From: Mycogone perniciosa
Taxonomy: Eukaryota; Ascomycota; Sordariomycetes; Hypocreales; Hypocreaceae
Assembly (NCBI GenBank): GCA_025331125.1
Contig: JAOALB010000076.1
Coordinates: 186,001 to 250,000 of the forward strand
Length of the DNA stretch: 64,000 nt
Direction: 5' to 3'
The notes below the pieces were generated by a model that worked only from the letters and a program-made list of their open reading frames with translations, had not been told where the DNA came from and searched no databases. Below are positions 13,441 to 25,677 of this stretch, one piece after another. The position numbers were made by a program, and so were the translations under genes. Within the stretch, counting starts at the first letter, position 1. Each line of letters starts with the position of its first letter.

Positions 13441-15479
13441 ATAATAATAATATATAATATCTTTAATTTATAAAAAGGTATTAAAATTATTTAATTTTTA
13501 TATTATTTATGGATTAGGAGTTAATAAAAGAAAGCTAATATATTAAATATTGAAATATACTGTTTTCTTTTTAACTTTATAATAATTCTTTTTATAATAG
13601 TATTAAATAAATATTTAATATAGTAACTTTATTTAATTATTAGAAATTTATTATTATTTTAGCCTTTTATTTTCTATTTACTATATATTAAATAATAAAC
13701 ATTAAGTATTTAAATAAACTTATTTTCTTTTTTATAATATTTAGCCTTATATATAGAGTTTATTAGTTATTTTATTTAAAACTTTATAATCTTTTAATTT
13801 TAATAAATATAATTTAACTCTTAATTTTTTATTTCATTAATTATTAATTAAATTTATTTTTATATTTTTATTTTTATTTATAAAGATAATTACTTTATTT
13901 CTTTAAATATTATATAATTTAATAATCTTTATTAATTATACTATTTTATATAGGTTAATTTTATAAATATATACTCCTTTATTTATTCAACATTTAAGGA
14001 TATCCACTAGTTTAACTGCTTTTTCTTATAATATAGTATCTTTATTATAGTTATTTAAATATTTAATTCTTTTATTCTTTATTAGTTTTATTAGGCTATT
14101 TATGTTATTTATAACTATTACCTAGCTTTATATTAGTATTACACTTAATATATTTAAACTATATATATAATTTAATATACTATTTATTATAAATATAAAA
14201 TAATATATTTATTTTATATACTGTTTTAACTATTATATAGTGTTATAATATTAATATATTTATATTATATTTAATTAAAAAGTTTATATTAATAAATATC
14301 TTTAATTTAAAGTCTTTATAATTTATATTTTAGTAATAATGTATATATATATTATAGTGCTTTTAATAGTATTTATAATATAAAAGTTAAATTTTGCTTT
14401 TTTATTAATTTTAAATAATTTTAATACTCTTTATATTAATTTTAGTTTATCTGCTACAAACATTTCTATATTTAAAGAATAACTTTATAATTAATCTTTA
14501 TCTATTAAAATATTTAAATATTTTACATTTAATGCTGCTATTATAGGTTCTGCTTTTAAATTAAATTTAAAGTTTATCTTTATATAGCCATATTTCATTA
14601 AATATAATACTTTTTTTAATATACTTTAATAATTTAATTTAATTAAAAGATATAATTTATATCTCCTTTTAATAAATTATATTAATTTTTTTTTAGTAAA
14701 TGCTATAATTCCTTTTTCTTTATTGTATATCTTTAAGCTTTTAAAATTTAAGATTAACCCTTTTACTTTTAATTTATTAGAGCTATTAATAAAAATACAT
14801 TTTATTTAATTAATTTACTTATTAAAGTATATACTATATTTTTAGTAATCCTATTAATTATATATATTAATTTTATATATATTAAGTAATAGTTTAAAAG
14901 GCTTGAATAAAAGTAATAGTTATTTTATCTTTTTCACTTTTAATTTAAGTTAAGATTTTAATATATTAAACTCTTTATAAATAGATTTTTTAATTTAAAT
15001 ATATAAATTATATTTTCTAATATAATTTATAATAGTAAATTCTTTAATAGCTTAATATTTATTTATTTTTCATTATTTTTTAGTTTTTTAATTCTTTTTT
15101 CCTTTAAATTAATATAAATATTTTTATTCCCTCCCTTTTAATAATAAATATAATTATTTTAAATATATTATTTCGGCACTTATTAATATAAGTATTATTT
15201 ATTATTTTAATTATTTATATTTCTGCGTTAATTCTTTAATAATAGTGTAAATTATATATTTGTCTAGTATTAAATATTATAATAATAGCGTTTATAGCTA
15301 TAAAAGTTACTAGTATAGTTAATGTATTTATAATTATAAAGAAACTATTTAATTAGTATAGTATATATAAATAAATACTAATATAACCTTTTTTAATATT
15401 ATAATTTATTTATCTATAAAATATATTATTTAATTTTATTTATTTATATTAATAATGGTTTTAGCTATAATATCTATTT

Positions 15480-15790
15480 ATTTACGTTTTTTTATTTCTA
15501 TAATATATAGCTAATGTAATATAGCCTATATATACTTTTAGTAATATAATATAATAGTATTTAGGGGGTTTATTAAATATTATTTATTGCGTTTATAACT
15601 TTTTATAAAGATAATTAAAGTATTTATCTAGTTTTATTGCTTTACTAGGTTTAAATAAGATTTTTTGCAGAGATGGGTTAATATAAATATAAATTTAAGT
15701 AAGCTGCTGATTTAAAGTAGTAAATTTAGTGGCTTTAACAACTCGGATAAGCTATATAGCCTATTCTTTAATATCTTTACTGTTCTTATA
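15480..15790 (-). pseudogene. Gag-like remnant of F1
   Basis: On the minus strand a frame with few stops runs through this interval and includes I-N-P-S-L-Q-K-I-L-F-K-P. It lies between the 5' LTR and the reverse transcriptase, where gag is expected. No zinc-knuckle Cys/His set is readable. Assignment is by position and coding appearance only. Confidence 0.4.
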
Positions 15791-16963
15791 GTTATTCTTT
15801 AAATATATTATATTTATTAGTTTTATTAATACTTTCATTTTATTTATTTAAAATCAGTTATATAAAGCAGTAATTTAAGTCTATAGGGATAATTGAATAT
15901 TTTCTAGTTTATTTAATTATAAAATATTAATCTATTAAATTTAAGCTTTCCCTTTAACTAATCATATAAGGTTTATAGAAATTATCTTTATTTATTTTCG
16001 GTTTATTATATTATTTTTAATATTTTCTGTAAATAAGTTAATATTATATTAAATAGTATTACTGCCTATTTAAATAATATCTTATTCCTTTATAACATTT
16101 ATTTAAATTAAAATTAAAACATTTAATCTTTATTAATTTTTATTTAATATAGGCGCTATTATTTTATATAATTATAATTAATTGCAGTTAATTTAATATA
16201 CGTTAAATTATCTTCAAAATATATTTACATAATATATAGAGTTATTTATTAAATAGTATAATTAATAAAGCTGGTAAAGCAGATTAAAGGCTTTATTATA
16301 AGTTTTATTAACTTTAAATATTTATTAAATTTAATATATTTAAGTATAGGGAATTAATTGCTAATAAATCGAATATTAATATAATAAAAGTTAATTAATA
16401 TTTACTGATTTTTTTAAGCATTAACTGTAATGCTATAAAAGGTAACACTATAAAATATTATACGATATAGGGTAAAGGTATTGATTTTTAAGTTTAGCAG
16501 GGCAGGTATAGATAGTAAAAGGAAATTAATATTATAGTCTATAAACCCTACTTTTAGCTTTTTATTTTAATTAAAGGGCTTAATACTATTAATAAAATAA
16601 TTAAACTTAATTTATAAAGTATAGTTTATTTATTCTCTGAAAAGTTCTATTTATTATCTACTATATAAAAAGTTTTATAGTTTTTACTTTACTAATTAAT
16701 AAAATAATAGTATATAAATAGTAAATTAAAATAAATATATATAAATACCAGGATTAATAAATGAAGTTATCTAGGATTATATACGCATCGATATAAATAA
16801 TATAGATTAATATAGAAAATAGGTATTGCTGACTAGTTTTATTAATTTTAGTTAAATTTAATTACTTCCTTTATTACTCTACGCCTTACGGCAGCAGTAG
16901 GGATAAAAGACAATATTGAAATTAAAGAAAAAAGAATTAAATGCAGCGCTATAACTGTTCTAG

Positions 16964-16978
16964 AGTAATTGCTACCAG
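16964..16978 (-). other. Primer-binding-site candidate of F1
   Basis: On the minus strand TGGTAGCAATTACTC begins one or two bases after the 5' LTR. The leading TGG would pair with the CCA end of a tRNA. The tRNA was not identified and RIP may have altered the site. Confidence 0.5.
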
Positions 16979-17129
16979 TTAATAGGATTAAAGTTCTAGT
17001 AAAGAAGCATAGTTTTATTAAGTTAACTATTAAATAGAGGAATCCAGATTAGAGCAGCAGTATATAATAATATATATAATAGAGGTCCTGTATAGTGATC
17101 TTAATGTATACGCACTAATATATATATTA
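16979..17129 (-). repeat. 5' LTR of F1
   Basis: 151 bp, with plus-strand landmarks TTAATAGGATTAAAG, GAATCCAGATTAGAGCAGCA and GTATACGCACTAATATATAT. It differs from the left LTR at many C:G-to-T:A positions and by small indels, so the pair has been mutating for some time. Confidence 0.85.
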
Positions 17130-17134
17130 AAAGG
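17130..17134. repeat. F1 target site duplication, right
   Basis: AAAGG, an exact match to 8721-8725. Confidence 0.85.
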
Positions 17135-18509
17135 TTAATAGTAAAATAATATAATTATTATAAATTATTTTATTTATAGTATAAGAATTAATATATATTT
17201 ATAGTTTATAACTTTTTTTAATATAAGGTTTGTAAAAGTATTGATATAATTAATAAACTTCAGATTTTATTTATTTTATAATATTTTTTCTTAAAGATTT
17301 ATAAAAATCTTTAAATTTTTTAAATATGAAATTATAAATAAAACTGCAGAAAAATATGTTTTTAGTCTCTGATTTAATAATATATTATCAATTCATTAAT
17401 AGAATTATAATACATAAAAAGTAATTTTAAATATAAAGTGAATTTATAGTTTTTTAAAAGAAAATAGCTTTATTTAAGTGAAAAATAAAAAAAAACTTAA
17501 AGCTTTAAAATTTATAGTTAACTTTATTTTATTATTAATATAAAAGCGATTTAAACTTTTTAATAACTTACTATAACTGCTTTTTAAAGGCTATTATAAG
17601 AATAAAATCTTTTATTAAATTATAAAGATTTTATAGAAAAGTATTTATTTATTTATTATAAATAAAAAATATTAAAAAGATATATAAATTTTAACCTATA
17701 AAAAGTGATTTTTAGAAATTTACTTTTAGCTTTAAATGTAAAGAAAAAGTAAAAACTTTATTTAAATGCTTAATATAAACTAAAACCTTTTAAAATTACT
17801 TTATAATATTTAATTATATTATTATAATTATTATTTTTAAATTATAAATAAAATTTATTTTAAATATTTAATTAATATTTTTTAAAAAAATAATTAATTT
17901 ATTATAATTGAATATTCTTTTTAAAAAAGAAATATATATATAATTTTATAAATTATTTGAAAAATATTAAAAAATAATTTAAAGTTTTTTTTATAAAAAT
18001 AAAAAAAGTTTATAATTTTACTTAAAATTTTCTTTTATAGTGAAAAAAGTAAATTTATATTTTATTTTAATTACCTTTATAAAGTTAATTTAAATATATA
18101 ATATATAATAAATAAATTATAAAACCTAAACCTTTAAGTTATAAAAGTTTAAAAAAGGTTTCTTTTTTAAAAAAAGTATTTAAATATTTCTATTTAAAAT
18201 CTATTTATTATTTATTTATTATTTTTTAAATATAAATATTAAATTTTTGTTTATAAATAAGGTATTATTTAAAAAGCTTAATTAATAATTTAAAAAAAAA
18301 ACTCTATCAAAAAGTTTTTATACTTAAAATATAGCCTTTTCACTAAAATTAAATTAACTTTTATTATTAAAGGTATTTTAACTTTAAAATTCTTTTAGTT
18401 TTATTAAGAGGAGTAATATAAAGATTAATATATTAAAAATCATTTATAGGATAAAAAGATTAAATAAAGGGCTGCGACTTTAAAAAAAGTAAAGGGGGTT
18501 AAAAAGCAA
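17135..18509. other. AT-rich spacer, no gene recognised
   Basis: Between F1 and the LINE block. Near-pure A/T with many AAAAA/TTTTT runs. A short less-mutated patch (GGGCTGCGACTTT, 18,469-18,481) lies just before the LINE target site. No reading frame and no match to other families. Confidence 0.55.
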
Positions 18510-18524
18510 TTATTTAAAAGAGAA
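18510..18524. repeat. L1 target site duplication, left
   Basis: TTATTTAAAAGAGAA, repeated exactly at 25,529-25,543. It brackets the minus-strand LINE including its internal duplication, so everything between the two copies behaves as one insertion. Confidence 0.8.
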
Positions 18525-19399
18525 TAATTAATTGATATACCATTAATATCCTATAGCAAAGGCCACTAATCCCAGTAAGGCAAAAGGATATACTATACTA
18601 GGACTAGCTATAGTATTACTAATAAATATATAAGTTCCCCCTATATAGCATTTTATTGCCTTAAAGGGCATAGTCTTTTAGCTTTTCTCTTATAAGTAGG
18701 TTAAGGAGTTGCGCGAATTTTATATAGTGTATTAAATAACTGTAGATAGCTGTAGCGGGGGGCTAGCCCTTACCAATTAAAAAGAGGCTTAGTATTAGGC
18801 TGCAAGTAAAATCCCTTATAGGATAAAAGAAAGATAAAGGAAAGAATTAAATAATTAGTATTATAATTTATATTACAGTTAATTAGGCTTTTTAATAGTA
18901 TGGGTATATTTTAGTAAAAAGTTAAAGGCCTATACTATTTAAAGGAAATAGTTATTATTATATAAAGTCTTTATATTAGGATTTAATAGCTAGTAAATAG
19001 TAAAGTTTCCCTATAAAATTATTAGTTTTTTAAAGTATTTTAGGTTAATAGTTAATTTTAAATAAGCAGTATATATTAAATATATTCTTTTTTTATTAGC
19101 TTTTAAAGTTAATTTTTAATTTTACCTTTACTTTTTATTAAAAAAAGTAAATATAAATATTATATTAAATAATATTAATTATTTACAGCTTAATTTTACT
19201 AATTAGTCTATAGCTTTATTACTTTATATCCTTTAATAGCTTAAGTATTATTAAATATATATATTTTCTTTATATATATTCTTTAATGTTTTAAATTTAA
19301 TAAAGACTTATTATAATAAATTTAATAATATACCTTTAAAGTAGTATATTACAGCTATATTATTTAAATAAATAATAATATCCTTTATATTATTATTAT

Positions 19400-22300
19400 T
19401 AATTTAAGCAGCTTTAAATCTTTTTAATACTTTAGCCGCTTTACTATTAAATACCTTTATTAAGCCTAGTTAACTATATTTATTTATAATCTCTTTACTG
19501 TTTTACTATATTAAAAAGCTATAGTTAATTATTTTTATATTAAAGTATAAGTTATTTATAAATACTATTATATTTTAAAATGCTATTATAGCTATTTAAT
19601 TATTAAATTCTTTTATAGTTTTAGCTTTACTGCCTAAAAAAGGGTTCAAAATCTAGTTAATTTAAAGAGAAAGGTTAGTTTTAAATAGCTTTTAGTAAAC
19701 TATATAGTTTACTATAACTTTATTATAGGCGTTAAAGTAGTATATTTATATAGGCGCTAATGAAGGCGGGTACTGTAAATTAAAGGGTATTAATTATTTA
19801 ATAATAGTAGTTTAACTGTAAATTAAAGTTTTTAAGTATTAAAGAGTTATATTATTAAAGGGATCCTGCTTTCCCTATATAAAATTAATATAATAGTTAT
19901 TTTCTATATTAAAAAGATTGCCTATATAGCTATTTTAAAGATTAGGCTTATATAATTAAAAAGGTATTATATTTTATATACCTTTAAGCCTTTATACTAT
20001 ACTTTTACTTTATAATAGAGTATTAGCTTAATATATATATAGACTATTTAATGTATTAAGTATAATATAGCCTTTTATATAAAGTTTAAAATACTTTAAA
20101 GTATATTTATTATTATATAGGCTTTTATAGTTTATTTTTTAATATATATGTTAAAGCTAAACTTTTAATTAAAAAAATATTAAACTATTTAATTGCACTT
20201 TTCTTAAAGGCAGTCTTTTTAATATTTTTATATATTATTAATAGGTTATTTTAAATATAATATTTTAAAAAGTATATTACTTTTATTTTTTTAAAATTAA
20301 ATAATCTTATATTATTACTGCTTTATTATTAAAGCTTTTAAAAAGTAGCTATTACTTAGGCTGCTGTTTAGTTAAAGGTATTATTAATAAAAAGGAATAC
20401 TATATTATTTATATAACTAAATTTCTATAATTTATTAATAAAAGATTATTTAATTACTGCTATATAAAGCTAAATAGGGGCAGTAAATAAATAGTATATT
20501 AAAGCTATATAAAGTAAAAAGAAAATTAAAAATACTAATAATCTTTAAAAAAGACTGCAGTTTAAAGGGAGTAGTTAAGTTATTATCTTTTATAATTTTA
20601 TTTAAGCTTTATAGTCTATTATAAAAGAAAAGGCCTATTAAATTATATATTTAAACTAGCTTTATTTATATAGGTAAAGTATTAATTTATTAGCGAAAAC
20701 TATATTAAAGGCCTTTTAAATATTAGCTATAATTAAAGTTACTATTTACTATTATAAAAAGCTAATTTAATTTTATAACTTAAAGCTATAATTAAATCTA
20801 TATTTAATCTTTTAAAAAAAGCATTAGCCTATTTAATATATAATATATACTATTTAATTGCAGTATATATTATCTTTTATATAATTAAATGTTTAAGTCT
20901 TTTACTTAAATATAAAAAGAGAGAGATTAGCTTTTAAGCCTTTAAGGATAAAAGATCTCTCTTCTTTAATTTAAAGATTATTATTACTTTAATTAATTTA
21001 AAAGCTAATATATAATATTTAATTTTAAAGTAAATTTTATAAAATATATATATATATATATATTTTTTAATTACTGGCTAGTAAAAATATAAAAGGTTTA
21101 TTGTTATATTATTAATATTTAAAGATATATTTTTTATATATATTATAGCTATTATTGCTTTTTTTATTAAAACTATTATTAAAAGTATAATTTAATATTA
21201 TTAATTAATTAGGATTTATAGGTGTTTAATATTATTAGCTACTGTTTATTTTTTAAGTATAGTATTATAAAGGGCAATAGCCCTCTTTTTTTAAAAGGTA
21301 AAGACTTAGTCATTTATCTGCAGTAGTAGCAGTTAAAAGATTAATTTTAGCTTAATTTAGCAGGCTATATAAAAGATATCTTTACTTTTTTTAGCTATAT
21401 TAATTATATTTTATTAGTATACCCTTTTTGCATTTTTATTATTTTTTAAAGGTCTTTTAAATATTATAAAGATAGGCGTTTAGCAGTATAGCTGCTATTT
21501 TTTTAACTATTAAAAAAGCTTAATAGCTCTTTTTACATTTAATTCCTTATTATAGTTTAAAAGGTAACTAACCTAATAGTTAGCTTATTATTTATATAAA
21601 TTTATAAAAAAGAGAAAGTAATACTTTAATTATTTAGTTTATAGCTGCTACTATTAGTTAAAGGGGGGAAATAAATAAAATCCCTTTTTTAATTAAGTTA
21701 AAATTATAATATTTAATATAATATAATTAAAGCTAATAAAAAGGTAATCTTTTAATATAGCTTTTATTAATAGTATATTTAAAAACATTAAATTAATTAT
21801 ATTGCTTAGTATATAAGGTAAAGTATTTAAAGGGTTAAAGAGAAAAAGGCTAGTTTTTAAAGCTTAATTAGCTATTAGCGCGCTTTAATTAAAGTTATTA
21901 ATTGCCTACTATAAAAAATATACAGTATTAAAGTCTCTAGCTATTATATAGTTTTTAATAATTAGCTATATAAATAAAGTATTAAAGGCTTTAAATATAT
22001 TATATTTTTTATAAAGGTTAATAGTTATAATTTTATTTATATAAATTTAAAGGAAGTTTTAAATAATTTTAATAAATAGTTATTTAATTTAAATTCCTAT
22101 TTCTTTTATTTATATATATTAAAATTTATAAGTAAATATTATAGTTTATTTAAATTATTATTAAAGAAAAGGTTTAAAATTCTTTATATTATATTATATA
22201 ATAGTATCCCTTTTAAATAATATTTATATATAGTTTTTATATTATAATAATATTATAGCCTTTTTTAATTATAAAGGCAAAAATAATATTATATATTAGC

Positions 22301-22480
22301 TTTAATTTATTAATATTAACTTAAAATATTCTTTAAAGTTTTTTATTTTTTAAATTTTAATTATATTTTTAAAATTTATTAAAGGATTTTTAAATTATTA
22401 TTTTTTAATATAGTCTTTTTCCCTATACCTAAAACTATAAAAGTCTCTTTACTACTATTATATATAAAAATAAAGGGGGG
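19400..22480 (-). pseudogene. L1 ORF2 remnant: endonuclease, RT, RNase H
   Basis: Minus-strand frames read A-R-D-F-N at 21,941-21,927, where A-G-D-F-N of the APE endonuclease is expected; Gly to Arg fits RIP of GGA to AGA. Further on, S-Y-I-N-N-I-V-F near 20,410-20,385 is the Y-[VI]-D-D box of the reverse transcriptase with Asp changed to Asn. The RNase H part near 19.5 kb is inferred from alignment with L2. Stops are largely at former Gln codons. Mutation is moderate, lighter than in the 5' duplicate at 24.0-25.5 kb. Confidence 0.7.
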
Positions 22481-22489
22481 GCAGTAGTT

Positions 22490-24010
22490 ATTATATTTTG
22501 AGTGGTATTTAAAGGTATAAAGGCTATAAGGTAAATCTATTAAAATACCTTTACGCTTTATTAATAAACCTTTTATAATTTCGCGATTAAAAGGTATATT
22601 AGCTTTTTATAGCTATAAAAAGGTTTAACTAGGTATAGTTTATATATAGCTTTATATAGCTTTAAGCAGTTAATGCATTAAATATTTATTAAATAGATTT
22701 ACGTTTTATATTTAAAGCTACTATAAAGGCAGTATTTAAAGTTTTTTTAATATATTTACTAAAAGTAAAAATCCTAGCAGTTTTTATACTGTAATAAAAG
22801 GGCAGTCTTTTATATTAATTTTACTATACTATTTAAATTAAAAAGCGTAAACTTTTTATTAACTAGTTTAAAGAATAAAAGTTAAATTATTTTCTTTTAT
22901 TAATTTTAATATAATTACTTTAAAAATTGGATATTAACTAGGTTTTAGCCAGTCTATATTTTTACTTTTAGCTTAGCAGCTTTAAAGTAATTTACCTTTA
23001 TATTATTGAAAGAGCTTAAAATCCTCTTTAGGCAGCCTAGAATTATATATATAAATTATTATTAGGCTGCCTTAACTTTTATAGCGCTAAAGTAGGCGCT
23101 AATTTTATTCTTTTTATTAAAAAGCTTTTATTTAGTCTTTTAATTGGCTGGGGTTATTAACTATTTAGTTTTTATTAATAATGCCTAAAAGATAGCATTA
23201 GGTCCTTACTAGGTAATCCCTGCAATTAGCGAGCGGATATAGTATACTTTATATTTCCATGCAGCTAATCCTAGATCTAGCCTAATAAAAACTTATAGGT
23301 CTTCTCTAATATTAGCTAGAGGGATTCCGGTTTAACGCGTTCTGGTTATTATTGCAGTACGCGTTTAAGTAAGACGTAACGCGTTTAAAGGGAGCCTAGC
23401 GTACAGTTTACTAGCATAAAAGTCTTTAAAAGCATTTAACTGTAACTTAATTACTGTATTATTATTACTGAGGAAATTAACAATACTTTAAGTTATCTGG
23501 ATAGTGATATTATGTTTTCTGCCTGTTAAGAATTAGGATATAGTATTATTAAATGCTTTGCAGACTGTATAGAGAACTGCTATTTAGTCTTTAAAGAGGG
23601 CCCAGCTATTAGCTTTAATACTTTCTAAGGCTTTAAAAGCATTAATTCTAGTGTTTAGTTGCATAAAAGAGATTAAAGGTAAACTTAGAGGATTAAATGC
23701 TAAAGGGCTAAAGTTACTGTTAATATTAAGCTCTAAGCTAGAGTATATTTTAATATACTGACTTTCCTTTAGCGATAGGCTAGGCTTAACAGTAATAGCG
23801 TTAATGCAGAGATTTATTTTTACTTTAGCAAGAATAGTATTCTTTGCCTTTTATTAAATCTTAGGCATACACTCCTTTAGGTTAAAGGGACCGCTGCTCG
23901 CGGGCTTTAAGGCTATTGCAAGCAGAGGTTTAATACTGTTAGTGGTTTAGTGGTATTGCATGCGAAAACGTTAATACAAGGTGCTAAGACCTGGTGTTAT
24001 AGGAGGGAAG
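22490..24010 (-). repeat. Tandem unit A of L1: RIP-spared 5' region
   Basis: First 1.5 kb of the LINE (5' end at 24,010), directly repeated at 24,011-25,528. From about 23,170 to 24,010 it is the best preserved LINE sequence in the window, with CpA, TpG and CpG sites (for example TTTAACGCGT and GTACGCGTTT). A 60-base line inside it (23,281-23,340) has 22 G+C, while a 60-base line of the neighbouring unit (24,781-24,840) has 6. The minus-strand frame from about 23,960 reads as a long hydrophilic ORF1-like protein with occasional TAA/TAG. No zinc knuckle was recognised. Confidence 0.8.
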
Positions 24011-25528
24011 TTATATATTTTAAGTAATATTTAAAGGTATAAAGGCTATAGGGTAAATTTATTAAATACTTTTACTCCCTATTAATAAACCTTTTATAGT
24101 TTTACTAATTAAAAGGTATATTAACTTTTTATAACTATAAAAAGGTTGAGCTAAATATCGTTTATATATAGCTTTATATAGCTTTAAATAGTTAATATAT
24201 TAAATATTTATTAAATAGATTTGCATTTTATATTTAAAGCTATTATAAAAGCAGTATTTAAAGTTCTTTTAATATATTTACTAAAAGTAAAAATCTTTAT
24301 TGTTTTTATATTATAATAAAAAGGCAGTCTTTTATATTAATTTTATTATACTGCTTAAACTAAAAAAAAGTAAACTTTTTATTAACTAATTTAAAAAATA
24401 AAAGTAAATTTTGTTTATTAATTTTAATATAATTACTTTGAAAATTAAACATTAATTAAATTTTAACTAATCTATATTTTTAGTTTTAATTTAATAGCTT
24501 TAAAGTAATTTACTTTTATATTATTAAAAAAGCTTAAAATCCTTTTTAAATAGCTCAAAACTATATATATAAACTATTATTAAACTGCTTTAACTTTTAT
24601 AGTATTAAAGCAGGTATTAATTTTATTTTTTTTATTAAAAAGCTTTTATTTAATCTTTTAATTAATTAAAATTATTAATTATTTAATTTTTATTAATAAT
24701 ATTTAAGACATAATATTAAATCTTTATTAAATAATCCTTATAATTAGCGAGCAGATATAATATATTTTATATTTCTATATAGTTAATGTTAAATTTAATT
24801 TAATAAAGATTTATAAATCCTTTTTAATGTTAATTAAAAAGATTTTAATTTAATATATTTTAATTATTATTATAGTATATAGTTAAATAAAATATAACAT
24901 ATTAAAAGGGAGTTTAATATATAGTTTATTAATATAAAAGTCTTTAAAAGCATTTAATTATAATTTAATTATTATATTATTATTATTAAAAAAGTTAATA
25001 ATACTTTAAATTATTTAAATAGTAATATTATTTTTTTTTTTTTTAAAAATTAAAATATAATATTATTAAATATTTTATAAATTATATAAAAAATTATTAT
25101 TTAATTTTTAAAAAAGGCTTAATTATTAACTTTAATACTTTTTAAAGCTTTAAAAATATTAATTTTAATATTTAATTATATAAAAAAGATTAAAGGTAAA
25201 TTTAAAAAATTAAATATTAAAAAGTTAAAGTTACTATTAATATTAAACTTTAAATTAAAATATATTTTAATATATTAATTTTCTTTTAATAATAAATTAA
25301 ATTTAATAGTAATAATATTAATATAAAATTTTATTTTTACTTTAATAAAAATAATATTTTTTACTTTTTATTATATTTTAAATATAAATTTTTTTAAATT
25401 AAAAGGACTATTATTTATAAGCTTTAAAGCTATTATAAATAAAGGCTTAATACTATTAATAGTTTAATAGTATTATATATAAAAATATTAATATAAAATA
25501 TTAAAATTTAATATTATAAAAAGGAAGT
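24011..25528 (-). repeat. Tandem unit B of L1: heavily mutated 5' region
   Basis: Collinear with unit A along its whole length, starting AAGTAATATTTAAAGG against GAGTGGTATTTAAAGG, but saturated with C:G-to-T:A changes. Its outer end is the true 5' boundary of the insertion, as shown by the adjoining target duplication. Also homologous, in reverse complement, to the first 1.5 kb of L2. Confidence 0.8.
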
Positions 25529-25543
25529 TTATTTAAAAGAGAA
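25529..25543. repeat. L1 target site duplication, right
   Basis: TTATTTAAAAGAGAA, an exact copy of 18,510-18,524. Confidence 0.8.
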
Positions 25544-25665
25544 ATAGGTATTAATAAATAGAAAAATAAAGTAAAAATTAATAATTAAATATAATAGCAG
25601 TAATTTACTAGTCTTTAAAATTTTATATCTTTAAAGACTATAGTTATATTTATATATATATTACA

Positions 25666-25677
25666 GCCTATATAATA
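25666..25677. repeat. L2 target site duplication, left
   Basis: GCCTATATAATA, a few bases before the L2 5' end. The same 12 bases follow the L2 tail at 31,368-31,379, and the similarity extends further (TATAAA next on both sides, with one indel). Confidence 0.8.

Larger units (their letters stand above)
8726..17129 (-). mobile_element. Full-length Ty3/gypsy LTR retrotransposon F1, RIP-mutated
   Basis: An 8.4-kb element with two related LTRs (8726-8861 and 16,979-17,129) and an exact 5-bp target duplication. Direction is minus: a polypurine tract lies just inside the left LTR, and a TGG-starting primer-site candidate lies just inside the right one. On the minus strand a frame near 13.36 kb reads Y-I-N-N-I-I-V (ancestrally Y-[IV]-D-D) and continues into a stretch typical of fungal gypsy reverse transcriptase. 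A gag-like frame lies upstream near 15.5-15.8 kb. Integrase is expected between about 12.3 and 10.7 kb but is too decayed to read. About 1.8 kb before the 3' LTR appears non-coding. No functional protein could be made. Confidence 0.85.
18525..25528 (-). mobile_element. LINE retrotransposon L1 with internal duplication
   Basis: Non-LTR element on the minus strand, 3' end at about 18,536 (GATATACCATTAAT seen from the plus strand) with a short TCAATTAATTA-type tail, 5' end at 25,528. It is the reverse complement of L2 along most of its length. In order it holds an ORF1-like region, an APE-type endonuclease, a reverse transcriptase and an RNase H region, all broken by TAA/TAG stops. It resembles the Tad1 group of fungal LINEs in domain order. 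At about 7.0 kb it is 1.3 kb longer than L2 because its first ~1.5 kb is present twice. Exact 15-bp target duplication. Confidence 0.85.

Noticed and set aside
16493..16516. Extra family A fragment (GCAGGGCAGGTATAGATAGT) inside F1
   Set aside because: Only about 20 bp resemble the A 3' block, with nothing on either side. Likely chance.
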